Positions 8,041 to 14,487 of a stretch of DNA of 14,487 nt are shown in pieces. This stretch comes from Chloroflexota bacterium (GTDB taxonomy: Bacteria; Chloroflexota; Dormibacteria; CF-121). The position numbers and the translations under genes are program-made. Position 1 is the first letter of the stretch; every line of letters starts with the position of its first letter. Below the pieces are notes generated by a model. It saw only the letters and a list, made by a program, of their open reading frames with translations. It was not told the origin of the DNA and ran no database searches. The stretch lies in contig VBFF01000031.1 of NCBI GenBank assembly GCA_005889285.1, positions 1 to 14,487 on the forward strand, in the 5' to 3' direction.

Positions 8041-8069
8041 TTGACGGCCTCTGCGGTCGTGGGGAAAAT
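8041..8069 (+). promoter_or_regulatory. Likely promoter of the NHL-repeat protein gene
   Basis: TTGACG (8041-8046, 5 of 6 matches to the -35 consensus) is followed after 17 bases by GAAAAT (8064-8069, 4 of 6 matches to the -10 consensus). Transcription would start near 8076, about 42 bases before the ATG. The -35 box begins one base after the stop codon of the preceding gene, so the secreted protein can be expressed separately. Confidence 0.45.
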
Positions 8070-8117
8070 GACATCGAGGCGTGCCGACCGCTTCAATCGA
8101 TCCTGGAGGGAAGGACT

Positions 8118-9146
8118 ATGCACCGACTGACGTTGCTCGCCGCTGCTGCGATCACCATTGGGCTTGCCGTTCCCGCGTCGGCGGCCTCGCCAACGGAGGT
8201 TGGGGTCGTGCAGAACTTCGGGCCGCCCTTGGCGGCGAGCTGCCATAACCCGGAGGGGATCGCGGTCGACCCAACCGGCAATCTCTACGCCGCCTCCTTC
8301 GCGTTCCAGCCGGTCGCCAACATCTGCGTGGTCAATCGTTCCGGCCTCCTGGTCGACGTCATCCCCGTGCCGGCCGGTTCGGCCGGGGTCGCGTCGCTGC
8401 TGGGCGAGCTGTTCGAACCAGGCCAGGGTCTCTACGTGCTCGACTTCGCGAACGGCGCGCCCGGCAATGGCCGCTTGCTGCTCGTCGACCCCGGCAGCCA
8501 CGCGGTCCGCGTGGTCGCGACCGGGTTTCAGGCACCCAACGGACTGACCCAGGACCGGCACCGCAACATCTATATCTCTGATTCCTTTCAGGGCGTCATC
8601 TTCAAAGTCGCACCCGACGGAACGACCAGCGTCTGGAAGCAGGATCCACGGCTGACCCCGCAGCCCGGTACCGGCCCGCCCTTCGGCGCCAACGGAGTCG
8701 CCTTTGACCGCAACCAGGCGTTCCTCTACGTGGCCACCACCGCAGACGCGAAGATCTACCGGATCCCGGTGCTCGAGGACGGCACGGCGGGAAGCCTCCA
8801 GCTGTTTGCGTCCGGTGAGGCGATCGACGCCAGCCAAGGGACGACCGAAGCCCTGCACGGCGCCGACGGCATCATGTTCGATGTCCGGGGAAACCTCTAC
8901 GTGACCGCAAACTCGGCGCAGCACCCGGCGCCCGGCCTGCCTGGCGAGCTTCAGGTGTTATCGCCCGAGGGCCGGCTGATCGCACGCTACGACGGCGTCG
9001 GTCAGCACGATCTGGACTTCCCCGCCAGCCTCGTCTTTCACGAGCGTGCCCTCTACATGACGAACCTGTCGCTGACGGATGCTGGAGTCAATTCGAAGCT
9101 GTCGGTGATGGGCGTGCCCTTCCCGGGAGAGCCCTTGCGGCCCTAG
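8118..9146 (+). CDS. Secreted NHL/SMP-30-like beta-propeller protein
   Basis: This 342-residue protein begins with a classical Sec signal peptide (MHRLT, a hydrophobic core, then ASA at 20-22), with likely cleavage before A23. The mature part has repeating propeller-blade motifs: NPEGIAVDPTGNLYAAS (44-60), APNGLTQDRHRNIYISDS (139-156), GANGVAFDRNQAFLYVAT (190-207) and GADGIMFDVRGNLYVTA (248-264). These resemble NHL and SMP-30/gluconolactonase repeats. Members of this fold include sugar lactonases, binding proteins and many exported proteins of unknown role, so no substrate is assigned. C42 and C70 are the only cysteines and may form a disulfide. The ATG at 8118 follows GGAGGGAAGG. The gene ends 7 bases from the convergent hisA stop, and no terminator is visible between them. 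Confidence 0.85.
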   Translation: MHRLTLLAAAAITIGLAVPASAASPTEVGVVQNFGPPLAASCHNPEGIAVDPTGNLYAASFAFQPVANICVVNRSGLLVDVIPVPAGSAGVASLLGELFEPGQGLYVLDFANGAPGNGRLLLVDPGSHAVRVVATGFQAPNGLTQDRHRNIYISDSFQGVIFKVAPDGTTSVWKQDPRLTPQPGTGPPFGANGVAFDRNQAFLYVATTADAKIYRIPVLEDGTAGSLQLFASGEAIDASQGTTEALHGADGIMFDVRGNLYVTANSAQHPAPGLPGELQVLSPEGRLIARYDGVGQHDLDFPASLVFHERALYMTNLSLTDAGVNSKLSVMGVPFPGEPLRP

Positions 9147-9153
9147 CCCGGCC

Positions 9154-9858
9154 TCATAACCTGAGCGCAGCGCCGAGCTCGATCTTCCCCTCGAGCAAGG
9201 CCCGCCCCACGATCGCGCCCTCGGCGCCGGCATCGCGGATCGCCTCGAGGTCGGCGTAGCTCGCCACACCGCCGGCAACGAGGACCGGAACGCCAAGGGG
9301 AAGGAGGACCGACAGGCTCGAGAGGTCGGGCCCGCCGAGGGTGCCATCGCGGGCGGTGTCGGTATGGATGAAGCGCCGCGCCCCGGCATCCCTGAGCGTC
9401 GCGGCCAGGGCGCCAGGATCCTGAGACGACTCCCCGCGCCACCCCCGGGTGAGCACGCGTCGACCACGAGTGTCCAGGCTGAAGACCAGGCGGGCACCAA
9501 AGCGGGCCGTCCATGAGGCCGCGGCCGCCGGCGATTCGGTCGCCGCGGTGCCGACGATCACGCGGGCCGCGCCCCGCTCCAGGGCGGCCTCGACCTGCGC
9601 CAGGTCGCGAGCGCCGCCGCCTGCCTGCACCGGCACCCCGGCCGCGGCCGCGATCTCGCCGATGACGTCGAGGTGGCACCAGTGGCCGAGACGGGCGCCG
9701 TCGAGATCGACCACGTGCAGCCAGGGAGCACCAGCTTCGGCGAACCCCAGCGCGAGCGCGGTCGGGTCGGAACCGAAGTCGGTCACGCGGGCGAAATCGC
9801 CCTGCTCCAGCCGAACCGCGTTCCCGCCGAGCAGGTCGATCGCCGGGATGATCAGCAC
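9154..9858 (-). CDS. hisA: ProFAR isomerase (HisA)
   Basis: This 234-residue TIM-barrel enzyme converts ProFAR to PRFAR, the fourth step of histidine synthesis, in the cytoplasm. The catalytic aspartates are present: D8 in IIPAID and D129 in FSLDTRG. The two phosphate-binding loops, QAGGGAR (78-84) and VAGGVAS (194-200), are intact, as is HTDTARDGT (165-173). The start is the GTG at 9858, giving MLIIPAID; no other in-frame start exists nearby and no Shine-Dalgarno is obvious. It is close to the usual length of about 240. Unusually for a his cluster, hisA is transcribed away from the rest of the operon, sharing a 52-base promoter region with yerC and its palindromic operator. The absence of other nearby PriA-like genes does not exclude an added TrpF activity. 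Confidence 0.95.
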   Translation of the reverse strand: MLIIPAIDLLGGNAVRLEQGDFARVTDFGSDPTALALGFAEAGAPWLHVVDLDGARLGHWCHLDVIGEIAAAAGVPVQAGGGARDLAQVEAALERGAARVIVGTAATESPAAAASWTARFGARLVFSLDTRGRRVLTRGWRGESSQDPGALAATLRDAGARRFIHTDTARDGTLGGPDLSSLSVLLPLGVPVLVAGGVASYADLEAIRDAGAEGAIVGRALLEGKIELGAALRL

Positions 9859-9895
9859 CGGAAGCGCACGCCCGGCACCGGAGGTCCTGTCATCC

Positions 9896-9904
9896 TGTTA
9901 GCAT
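9896..9904 (+). promoter_or_regulatory. Extended -10 promoter of yerC-his, probably leaderless
   Basis: The sequence TGT followed by TAGCAT (9899-9904) fits an extended -10 element (TGN-TANNNT). It ends 6 bases before the yerC ATG at 9911, which would put the transcription start at or very near the start codon and make a leaderless message. No -35 box and no Shine-Dalgarno is recognisable, consistent with that arrangement. For hisA on the other strand, TAATAT (9908-9903) is a possible -10 box with a leader of about 38 bases. Confidence 0.45.
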
Positions 9905-9917
9905 ATTAACATGCTAA
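9898..9917. promoter_or_regulatory. 20-bp palindromic operator, candidate YerC/HisR site
   Basis: A 20-bp dyad centred between 9907 and 9908 pairs at 9 of 10 positions; the perfect outer arms are TTAGCAT and ATGCTAA and the centre is TTAA. It covers the -10 region of yerC, its likely transcription start and its start codon, and lies 40 bases from the hisA start. TrpR operators are also dyads centred on TTAA, and the adjacent gene encodes a TrpR-fold protein. I infer that YerC binds here and represses both directions when histidine is plentiful. Confidence 0.65.
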
Positions 9918-10258
9918 AGCGGCGACTCCGAACCCCGCCACCTCGAGCGAAATCGAGCGTCGCCGCGCCGAGCTGGACCACCCCGGCGACCACCGATCTT
10001 TTCCGGACGATCGCCGGGTTGAAGTCACCCCAGGAGGCCGAGCGGTTCTTTCGGGATCTCTGCACGATCCCGGAGCTTCACACCCTGGCGCACCGCTGGG
10101 AGGTTGCCAAGCTTCTCGACCAGGGGGTCCACTACGCCGACATCGCGGAGCGCACGGGCGCCAGCACGGCGACCATCACGCGTATCAATTCCTGGCGGCG
10201 CTTCGGAACCGGCGGCTACCGGCTCCTCCTCGACCGGCGCAAGGCAGGCTCGAAATGA
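9911..10258 (+). CDS. yerC: YerC/YecD-family TrpR-like regulator, probable histidine repressor
   Basis: This 115-residue protein matches the YerC/YecD family of TrpR-related DNA-binding proteins. The conserved core runs from about 28 to 109 and includes AERFFRDLCTIPEL (43-56), RWEVAKLLDQG (62-72), and a helix-turn-helix at about 75-96 (ADIAERTGASTATITRINSW), then GGYRLLLDRR. The first 27 residues are a basic, proline-rich extension absent from typical YerC proteins of about 95-100 residues. No alternative start exists before the core, and an in-frame stop lies at 9899-9901, so the ATG at 9911 is fixed. The gene overlaps hisG by four bases (ATGA). Comparative work on Gram-positive bacteria has proposed TrpR/YerC-type proteins as histidine regulators (HisR). 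The position beside hisG and a strong palindrome fits that role here. Confidence 0.88.
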   Translation: MLKRRLRTPPPRAKSSVAAPSWTTPATTDLFRTIAGLKSPQEAERFFRDLCTIPELHTLAHRWEVAKLLDQGVHYADIAERTGASTATITRINSWRRFGTGGYRLLLDRRKAGSK

Positions 10259-11136
10259 AGGGCCGTCCCGGGCTCACCGACGGACGGCTGCGCCTCGCGA
10301 TCCCCAACAAAGGTCGCCTTGCGGAACCGGCGATCGCCCTGCTTCGCGAGGCCGGCTACCGGTTCGAGGCGGACGACCGGCGACTGTTCGCGCCCTGCGA
10401 GAACTACCCTCTCGACCTGCTCTTTGTGCGAGCCGAGGACATCCCCGAGTACACCGCGGACGGGGTCGTCGATCTCGGCATCACGGGATCCAATCTTGTC
10501 GAGGAGCGGGGCAGCCCGGTCAGCCAGAGCATGGCGCTCGGCTTTGGCCACTGCCGCTTGCGGGTGGCGGTTCCCGATGAGCGACCGTTCCGGCAGCTGA
10601 GCGACCTGGCGGGCCGGCCGGTGGCCACCTCGCATCCCCGGACCACCGCCCGGTTCTTCAAGGAACGGAATGTTGCCGTCGAGCTGATCGAGATCAGTGG
10701 CGCGGTGGAGATCACGCCGCTGCTCGGCGTGGCCGATGCGATCGTTGACCTGGTCTCGACCGGCAGCACGCTCGCGGTCAACGGCCTGCGCCCCATCGAG
10801 ACGATCCTCGAATCCGAGGCGCACCTGATCAGTCATCCCCGGCTCAATCCGGAAAAGGCCAAGCGCCGGCGTGAGCTCGAGACGATGCTCGCCAGCGTCA
10901 TCGCTGCCCGCCGCAAGAAGTACGTGATGATGAACGCCCCCGCGGATGCGCTCCCCCTCATCAAGAATGTGATCCCCGGCATGCAGTCGCCGACCGTGAT
11001 GCCGCTGGCCGACCCGGCGATGATCGCTGTCCACGCCGTCGTGGACACGGACGCGGTCTGGGCGCTGCTCGGCCCCCTGAAGGCGGCAGGGGCGACGTCG
11101 ATCCTCGTGATGCCGATCGAGAAGCTCATCCCATGA
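10255..11136 (+). CDS. hisG: ATP phosphoribosyltransferase, long form (HisG)
   Basis: This 293-residue enzyme joins ATP and PRPP, the first and committed step of histidine synthesis. The start of the catalytic part carries RLAIPNKGRL (13-22). VDLGITGSNLV (72-82) and the PRPP-binding loop around D165 and STGST (168-172), followed by LAVNGL, are intact. The C-terminal regulatory domain (about 218-293, from KKYVMMNAP to ILVMPIEKLIP) identifies the long, self-sufficient form. It needs no HisZ and is normally feedback-inhibited by histidine. The ATG at 10255 overlaps the yerC stop, with AAGGCAGG shortly upstream; its own stop overlaps the hisDC start. This enzyme is thus under likely transcriptional (YerC) and allosteric control. 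Confidence 0.96.
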   Translation: MKGRPGLTDGRLRLAIPNKGRLAEPAIALLREAGYRFEADDRRLFAPCENYPLDLLFVRAEDIPEYTADGVVDLGITGSNLVEERGSPVSQSMALGFGHCRLRVAVPDERPFRQLSDLAGRPVATSHPRTTARFFKERNVAVELIEISGAVEITPLLGVADAIVDLVSTGSTLAVNGLRPIETILESEAHLISHPRLNPEKAKRRRELETMLASVIAARRKKYVMMNAPADALPLIKNVIPGMQSPTVMPLADPAMIAVHAVVDTDAVWALLGPLKAAGATSILVMPIEKLIP

Positions 11137-13460
11137 TCGCGGTCGACGCGCTCCCGGCAGCGGGCACCGCCGCCTACCGATCGCTGGTGACCCGCGTGCC
11201 CGTGCCCGAAGAGGTGCGCGTGCAGACCCAGGCGCTGCTACTCGACGTCCGAAAGCGCGGCGACGCGGCATTGCTCGACTTGACCGAGCGCTTCGATGGC
11301 GTGCGCCTCCAGCAAACCGGCGTCACCACCGAGGCCGTGCGCGCGGCGCTGGACAATCTCGATTTCGAATTGCGAGGCGCCCTCGAGGTCGCGGCCGCGA
11401 ACATCGAGGCGGTTCACGGCGCGCAGCGCTTCCGCGAGGAGCCGGTCGACGTGGTGCGGGGCGTGCGTGTCTGGCGAGAGTGGCGTGCGTTGCGGCGGGT
11501 CGGGCTCTACGTGCCCGGCGGGCGCACGGTTTACCCGTCGTCCGTCCTCATGCTCGCCATCCCGGCCCGCCTCGCCGGCTGCGAGGAGATCGTCATGTGT
11601 TCTCCGCCGCAGCGCGATGGGCAGATTGCCCCTGCGGTCCTCGCGGCCGCCGGGCTCGCGGGCGTGACCGAGATCCACGCCGTCGGGGGCGCGCAGGCGA
11701 TCGCGGCCATGGCGTACGGCACCGAGTCCGTGCGCCGGGTCGACAAGATCTTCGGACCGGGCAACGCCTACGTGACTGCCGCCAAGCTGGCCGTGTTCGG
11801 CGAGGTCGCCATTGATATGCCTGCCGGTCCGTCGGAAATCCTGATCCTGACCGATGGATCGGTGCCCGCGGCCTGGGTGGCGGCCGACCTGCGCGCCCAG
11901 GCCGAGCACGCGCCCGACGCGCGCGCCATCCTCGTCAGCACCGATCCGGCGGTCGGCGCTGACGTCCGGGGCCTGGTGGGCGGCGTGCTCGCCGGCCAGG
12001 TACAGGTCCTGAGCGCCACCGAGATGGAGACGGCGGTTGCGTTCGCGAACGACTTCGCCCCGGAGCACCTGACGCTCGCCTGCGCGGAGCCCGACCGATG
12101 GCTGACTCGCATCTCGGCCGCCGGATCGGTCTTCCTCGGCCCCTACGCCCCGGCCGCGGCAGGCGATTACGCAACCGGCGCCAACCACGTGCTCCCGACG
12201 GGCGGCGCGAGCCGCTCCTTCAGCGCGCTCGGCGTCGACGCCTTTGGGCGATCCATGCAAGGCCAGTCGCTGGACCGCGATGGCCTTCGCCGGCTCGAGC
12301 CCGTCGTCGACGCCATCGCCGGGGCGGAGCACCTGCCCGCCCACAAAGAATCGGTCCGCGTCCGGCGGACGGGCGCCGCCTCCTTCCCCCCGCTCGACGG
12401 ACCTCGGCCGCGTGGGGCGATCCTGCAGATGCAGCCGTACGAGTGGGAGCCACCCAGCGCGCGCATCGCGAGCGAGGCGGGTGTGCCGGAGGGCGACGTG
12501 GTCCGCTTTGATACCAACACGTCGCCCTGGCCAGGCGTAGCACTGAGCGACGTTGGACCGCTGGCGCTCAACGAATACCCAGACACGAGTTACTCCATGC
12601 TCACCGACGCGCTGGCGGCCTACACCTGGGCGCCGGCGGACGCGATCACGGTCGGTGCCGGAGCGGACGAGATCCTCGACATGCTGGCGAAAGCCTATGT
12701 GGGGGCCGGCGATCCGGTGGTGCTGTCGCGGCCCACCTACGCGATGTTTCGGATCGTCAGCGAGATGGCGGGCGGCCGCGTCAACGCCGTCCCAGCGGCC
12801 GGCCTCGATCTCGACCAGGACCGGTTCCTAAAAGCGTCGGCCCACGCCCGCCTCACCTGGCTGTGCAATCCCAACAACCCCACCGGCGAGCTTCTGCCGG
12901 TCGGCTTCATCGAGAAGCTGGCCGAAGGATCCCCCGGCGTGGTCGCGGTCGACGAGGCCTACTTCGAGTTTTCCGGCGTCACCGCCACCGGGCTGATCGC
13001 GCGTTTTCCCAACCTGGTGCTCGTGCGCACGCTGAGCAAGGCGTTCGGGCTGGCGGGCGTGCGCGTCGGCTACGCGCTCGCCGGGGCGCCGATCAGCGCC
13101 GCACTCCGCCGTGTCCGGCCGCCCGGGAGCATCAGTGTCGTCTCGGAAGCACTGGGCACGCATGCCCTGCGCGACCAGCGCGGAATGGTCCAGCGTGTGT
13201 CGAGCATCGTCGCGAGCCGTGAAACGCTCTACGGCGAGCTTGTGCGCATCGGTCTCGAGGTGCACCCTTCAGCCGGGAACTTCCTCCTGGTCCGCGCCGG
13301 CGAGGGTGCCGCGTCCTGGCTCCTCCGCCGTGGCCTCGTGGTACGCACGTTTCCCAGCGGCTCGCCACTGGCGGGATACGTTCGCATCACCGTGAGGACC
13401 GCGGACGAGAATGCCCGCCTCGTAGAGGCGCTCTCCGAGCGGAGACCGAATGCCGGCTGA
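11133..13460 (+). CDS. hisD/hisC: HisD-HisC fusion: histidinol dehydrogenase + histidinol-phosphate aminotransferase
   Basis: One uninterrupted 775-residue frame encodes two complete enzymes. Residues 1-410 are histidinol dehydrogenase (last two steps): zinc ligands Q256 and H259 (RAQAEH), D345 (GDYATG) and H404 (LPAH), and the catalytic pair E311-H312 (PEHL). Residues about 433-775 are PLP-dependent histidinol-phosphate aminotransferase: CNPNNPTG (578-585), D607 (VAVDEAYF), PLP lysine K636 (TLSKAFGLAG), R644 and the substrate arginine R751 (YVRITV). The linker (about 411-435) is short and rich in proline and arginine. Each half has normal length. The ATG at 11133 overlaps the hisG stop (ATGA). 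An internal ATG at 12429 could start free HisC, but no ribosome binding site precedes it. The two activities are not consecutive: HisC makes histidinol phosphate, a phosphatase then acts, and HisD finishes. Confidence 0.93.
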   Translation: MIAVDALPAAGTAAYRSLVTRVPVPEEVRVQTQALLLDVRKRGDAALLDLTERFDGVRLQQTGVTTEAVRAALDNLDFELRGALEVAAANIEAVHGAQRFREEPVDVVRGVRVWREWRALRRVGLYVPGGRTVYPSSVLMLAIPARLAGCEEIVMCSPPQRDGQIAPAVLAAAGLAGVTEIHAVGGAQAIAAMAYGTESVRRVDKIFGPGNAYVTAAKLAVFGEVAIDMPAGPSEILILTDGSVPAAWVAADLRAQAEHAPDARAILVSTDPAVGADVRGLVGGVLAGQVQVLSATEMETAVAFANDFAPEHLTLACAEPDRWLTRISAAGSVFLGPYAPAAAGDYATGANHVLPTGGASRSFSALGVDAFGRSMQGQSLDRDGLRRLEPVVDAIAGAEHLPAHKESVRVRRTGAASFPPLDGPRPRGAILQMQPYEWEPPSARIASEAGVPEGDVVRFDTNTSPWPGVALSDVGPLALNEYPDTSYSMLTDALAAYTWAPADAITVGAGADEILDMLAKAYVGAGDPVVLSRPTYAMFRIVSEMAGGRVNAVPAAGLDLDQDRFLKASAHARLTWLCNPNNPTGELLPVGFIEKLAEGSPGVVAVDEAYFEFSGVTATGLIARFPNLVLVRTLSKAFGLAGVRVGYALAGAPISAALRRVRPPGSISVVSEALGTHALRDQRGMVQRVSSIVASRETLYGELVRIGLEVHPSAGNFLLVRAGEGAASWLLRRGLVVRTFPSGSPLAGYVRITVRTADENARLVEALSERRPNAG

Positions 13461-14034
13461 GCGTTCCGCATCCCGGCAGCGGCGGACAAAGGAGACCGAC
13501 GTGTCGGTGCGGCTCAACCTCGATGGGGGCGGCGCCGCCGAGGTCGCCACCGGCGTGCCGTTTCTCGACCACCTGCTGCGCGCGCTGGCCGTGCATGCCC
13601 GCCTCGATCTGGAGGTGCGGGCGCATGGCGACCTGGAGGTTGATGCGCACCACACGGTCGAGGACGTCGCCCTGGTGTTGGGCGAATCGCTGGCGGAAGC
13701 GCTGGGCGATCGATCCGGCATCGCCCGCTTCGGCGATGCCATCGTGCCGCTCGATGAGAGCCGGGCGACCGTCGCCGTCGACTGCGGCGGCCGCGGCTAC
13801 GCGGTCATCGACCTGCCAATGCGCGGCGTCACGATCGGCTCGCTACCGGCAACGATGGTCCCCCATTTTCTGGAGACGTTTGCCCTGCGCGCCGGCGTGA
13901 CCCTGCACGTGGTTGCCTCGGGGCGCGACGACCACCACCTGGCCGAGGCGAGCTTCAAAGCCCTGGCGCGCGCGCTCCGCCAGGCCTGTGCCGCCGATCC
14001 ATCCCTGCGCGGACAGAGCGCAAGCACGAAGTGA
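13450..14034 (+). CDS. hisB: Imidazoleglycerol-phosphate dehydratase (HisB)
   Basis: This 194-residue enzyme dehydrates imidazoleglycerol phosphate to imidazole acetol phosphate, the substrate of the HisC half encoded just upstream. The family motifs are FLDHLL (38-43), the metal-binding HHTVED (67-72) and DHHLAEASFKAL (161-172). It is the monofunctional form without a phosphatase domain, so histidinol-phosphate phosphatase must be encoded elsewhere. The ATG at 13450 overlaps hisDC by 11 bases and follows GCGGAGA at suitable spacing. A GTG at 13501 (near V18) is a less likely alternative. The C-terminal tail after about 183 is short and unconserved. Confidence 0.95.
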   Translation: MPAERSASRQRRTKETDVSVRLNLDGGGAAEVATGVPFLDHLLRALAVHARLDLEVRAHGDLEVDAHHTVEDVALVLGESLAEALGDRSGIARFGDAIVPLDESRATVAVDCGGRGYAVIDLPMRGVTIGSLPATMVPHFLETFALRAGVTLHVVASGRDDHHLAEASFKALARALRQACAADPSLRGQSASTK

Positions 14035-14487
14035 TCGCCCTGATCGACTACGGCGCCGGCAACCTTCGTAGCGTGGAGAATGCCCTGGCGCGACTCAACG
14101 CGATAGCCACCATCGCCGCGGCGCCCGAGGATCTGGCCCGCGCACGCGCGATCATCTTTCCCGGCGTGGGCGCAGCCGCGCCCGCGATGGCAAGCCTGCA
14201 CGACCGCGGCCTCGACGGGGCCGTCATCACCGCCATCCGCAACGGAGTCCCATTCCTCGGGATCTGCCTGGGGATGCAGCTGCTCTTCGAGCGGAGCGCG
14301 GAGGACGGAGCCACCTGCCTGGCCGTGCTTCCGGGCACGGTGGAGCGGCTGAAGACGCATGAAAAGCTCCCCCACGTCGGCTGGAACACCCTGGAACACG
14401 TCCGGCCGCACCCGGTGTTGGAAGGCGTCGAGGGCGAGGCTTTCTACTTCGTGCACTCCTACGTCGTCGTGCCTCGCCATCCCGCGG
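14031..14487 (+). CDS. hisH: Imidazole glycerol phosphate synthase glutaminase subunit (HisH), 5' part
   Basis: The frame starts with the GTG at 14031, overlapping the hisB stop (GTGA), and runs off the right edge after 152 residues. The product is the class I glutamine amidotransferase partner of HisF, supplying ammonia for imidazole ring formation. The N-terminus MIALIDYGAGNLRSVENAL is characteristic. FPGVGA (43-48) forms the oxyanion region, and the nucleophile is C79 in GICLGMQLLF. KLPHVGWN (112-119) and the conserved FYFVHSY (138-144) are present. The final catalytic His/Glu lie beyond the window. With a GTG start and no stop in view it is easily missed, but the match is unambiguous. HisF is expected next to it or nearby. 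Confidence 0.95.
   Translation, partial: MIALIDYGAGNLRSVENALARLNAIATIAAAPEDLARARAIIFPGVGAAAPAMASLHDRGLDGAVITAIRNGVPFLGICLGMQLLFERSAEDGATCLAVLPGTVERLKTHEKLPHVGWNTLEHVRPHPVLEGVEGEAFYFVHSYVVVPRHPA

Noticed and set aside
10216..12344. Long minus-strand frames (10216-11271 and 11238-12344) opposite hisG and hisDC
   Set aside because: High GC leaves complementary frames open. Their products are Arg/Gly/Asp-rich with no recognisable motifs, while the plus-strand genes are certain.
12360..12440. HisD-HisC fusion as a sequencing frameshift artefact
   Set aside because: Neither alternative frame contains a stop before the HisC domain begins, so one inserted or deleted base would not restore two ordinary adjacent genes. 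Only a lost stop codon could do so.

Overview
The window is dense, GC-rich bacterial chromosome. It holds two unrelated metabolic operons pointing away from each other, with two exported or membrane proteins of unclear role between them. High GC, GTG/TTG starts, 4-base stop/start overlaps, a form II CoxL and a YerC-type regulator beside hisG suggest a soil-type member of the Chloroflexota, Dormibacterota or Actinomycetota. No marker gene settles this. I see no mobile element, CRISPR array, rRNA or tRNA.

Left part (1-7340, minus strand). This is a molybdenum hydroxylase operon of the CO dehydrogenase-like family, read right to left: coxS (2Fe-2S subunit), coxL (molybdopterin subunit), coxM (FAD subunit), coxD (MoxR-type AAA+ ATPase), coxE (VWA protein), coxI/xdhC (cofactor maturation) and the start of a molybdopterin-binding, MoeA-like protein cut by the window edge. 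A sigma70-like promoter lies just upstream of coxS. CoxL has the active-site loop AYRGAGR, which marks form II enzymes, so CO may not be the substrate. A perfect 11-bp stem-loop separates the structural genes (S, L, M) from the maturation genes (D, E, I and the MoeA-like gene).

Middle (7340-9150, plus strand). An intergenic stretch of about 160 bases is followed by an unrecognised 180-residue protein with one N-terminal membrane helix. Next is a secreted NHL/SMP-30-like beta-propeller protein with its own likely promoter.

Right part (9154-14487). This is histidine biosynthesis. hisA is on the minus strand. Divergent from it, 52 bp away, starts yerC-hisG-hisDC-hisB-hisH, with every junction overlapping by 4-11 bases; hisH is cut by the window end. 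The yerC product is a TrpR-fold regulator. A 20-bp almost perfect palindrome sits in the divergent promoter and runs into the yerC start codon, as expected of an autoregulated local his repressor. Histidinol dehydrogenase and histidinol-phosphate aminotransferase are encoded as one 775-residue polypeptide, an uncommon fusion. The visible genes cover HisG, HisA, HisH, HisB, HisC and HisD. HisF, HisI/HisE and a histidinol-phosphate phosphatase are not in view and could follow hisH or lie elsewhere.
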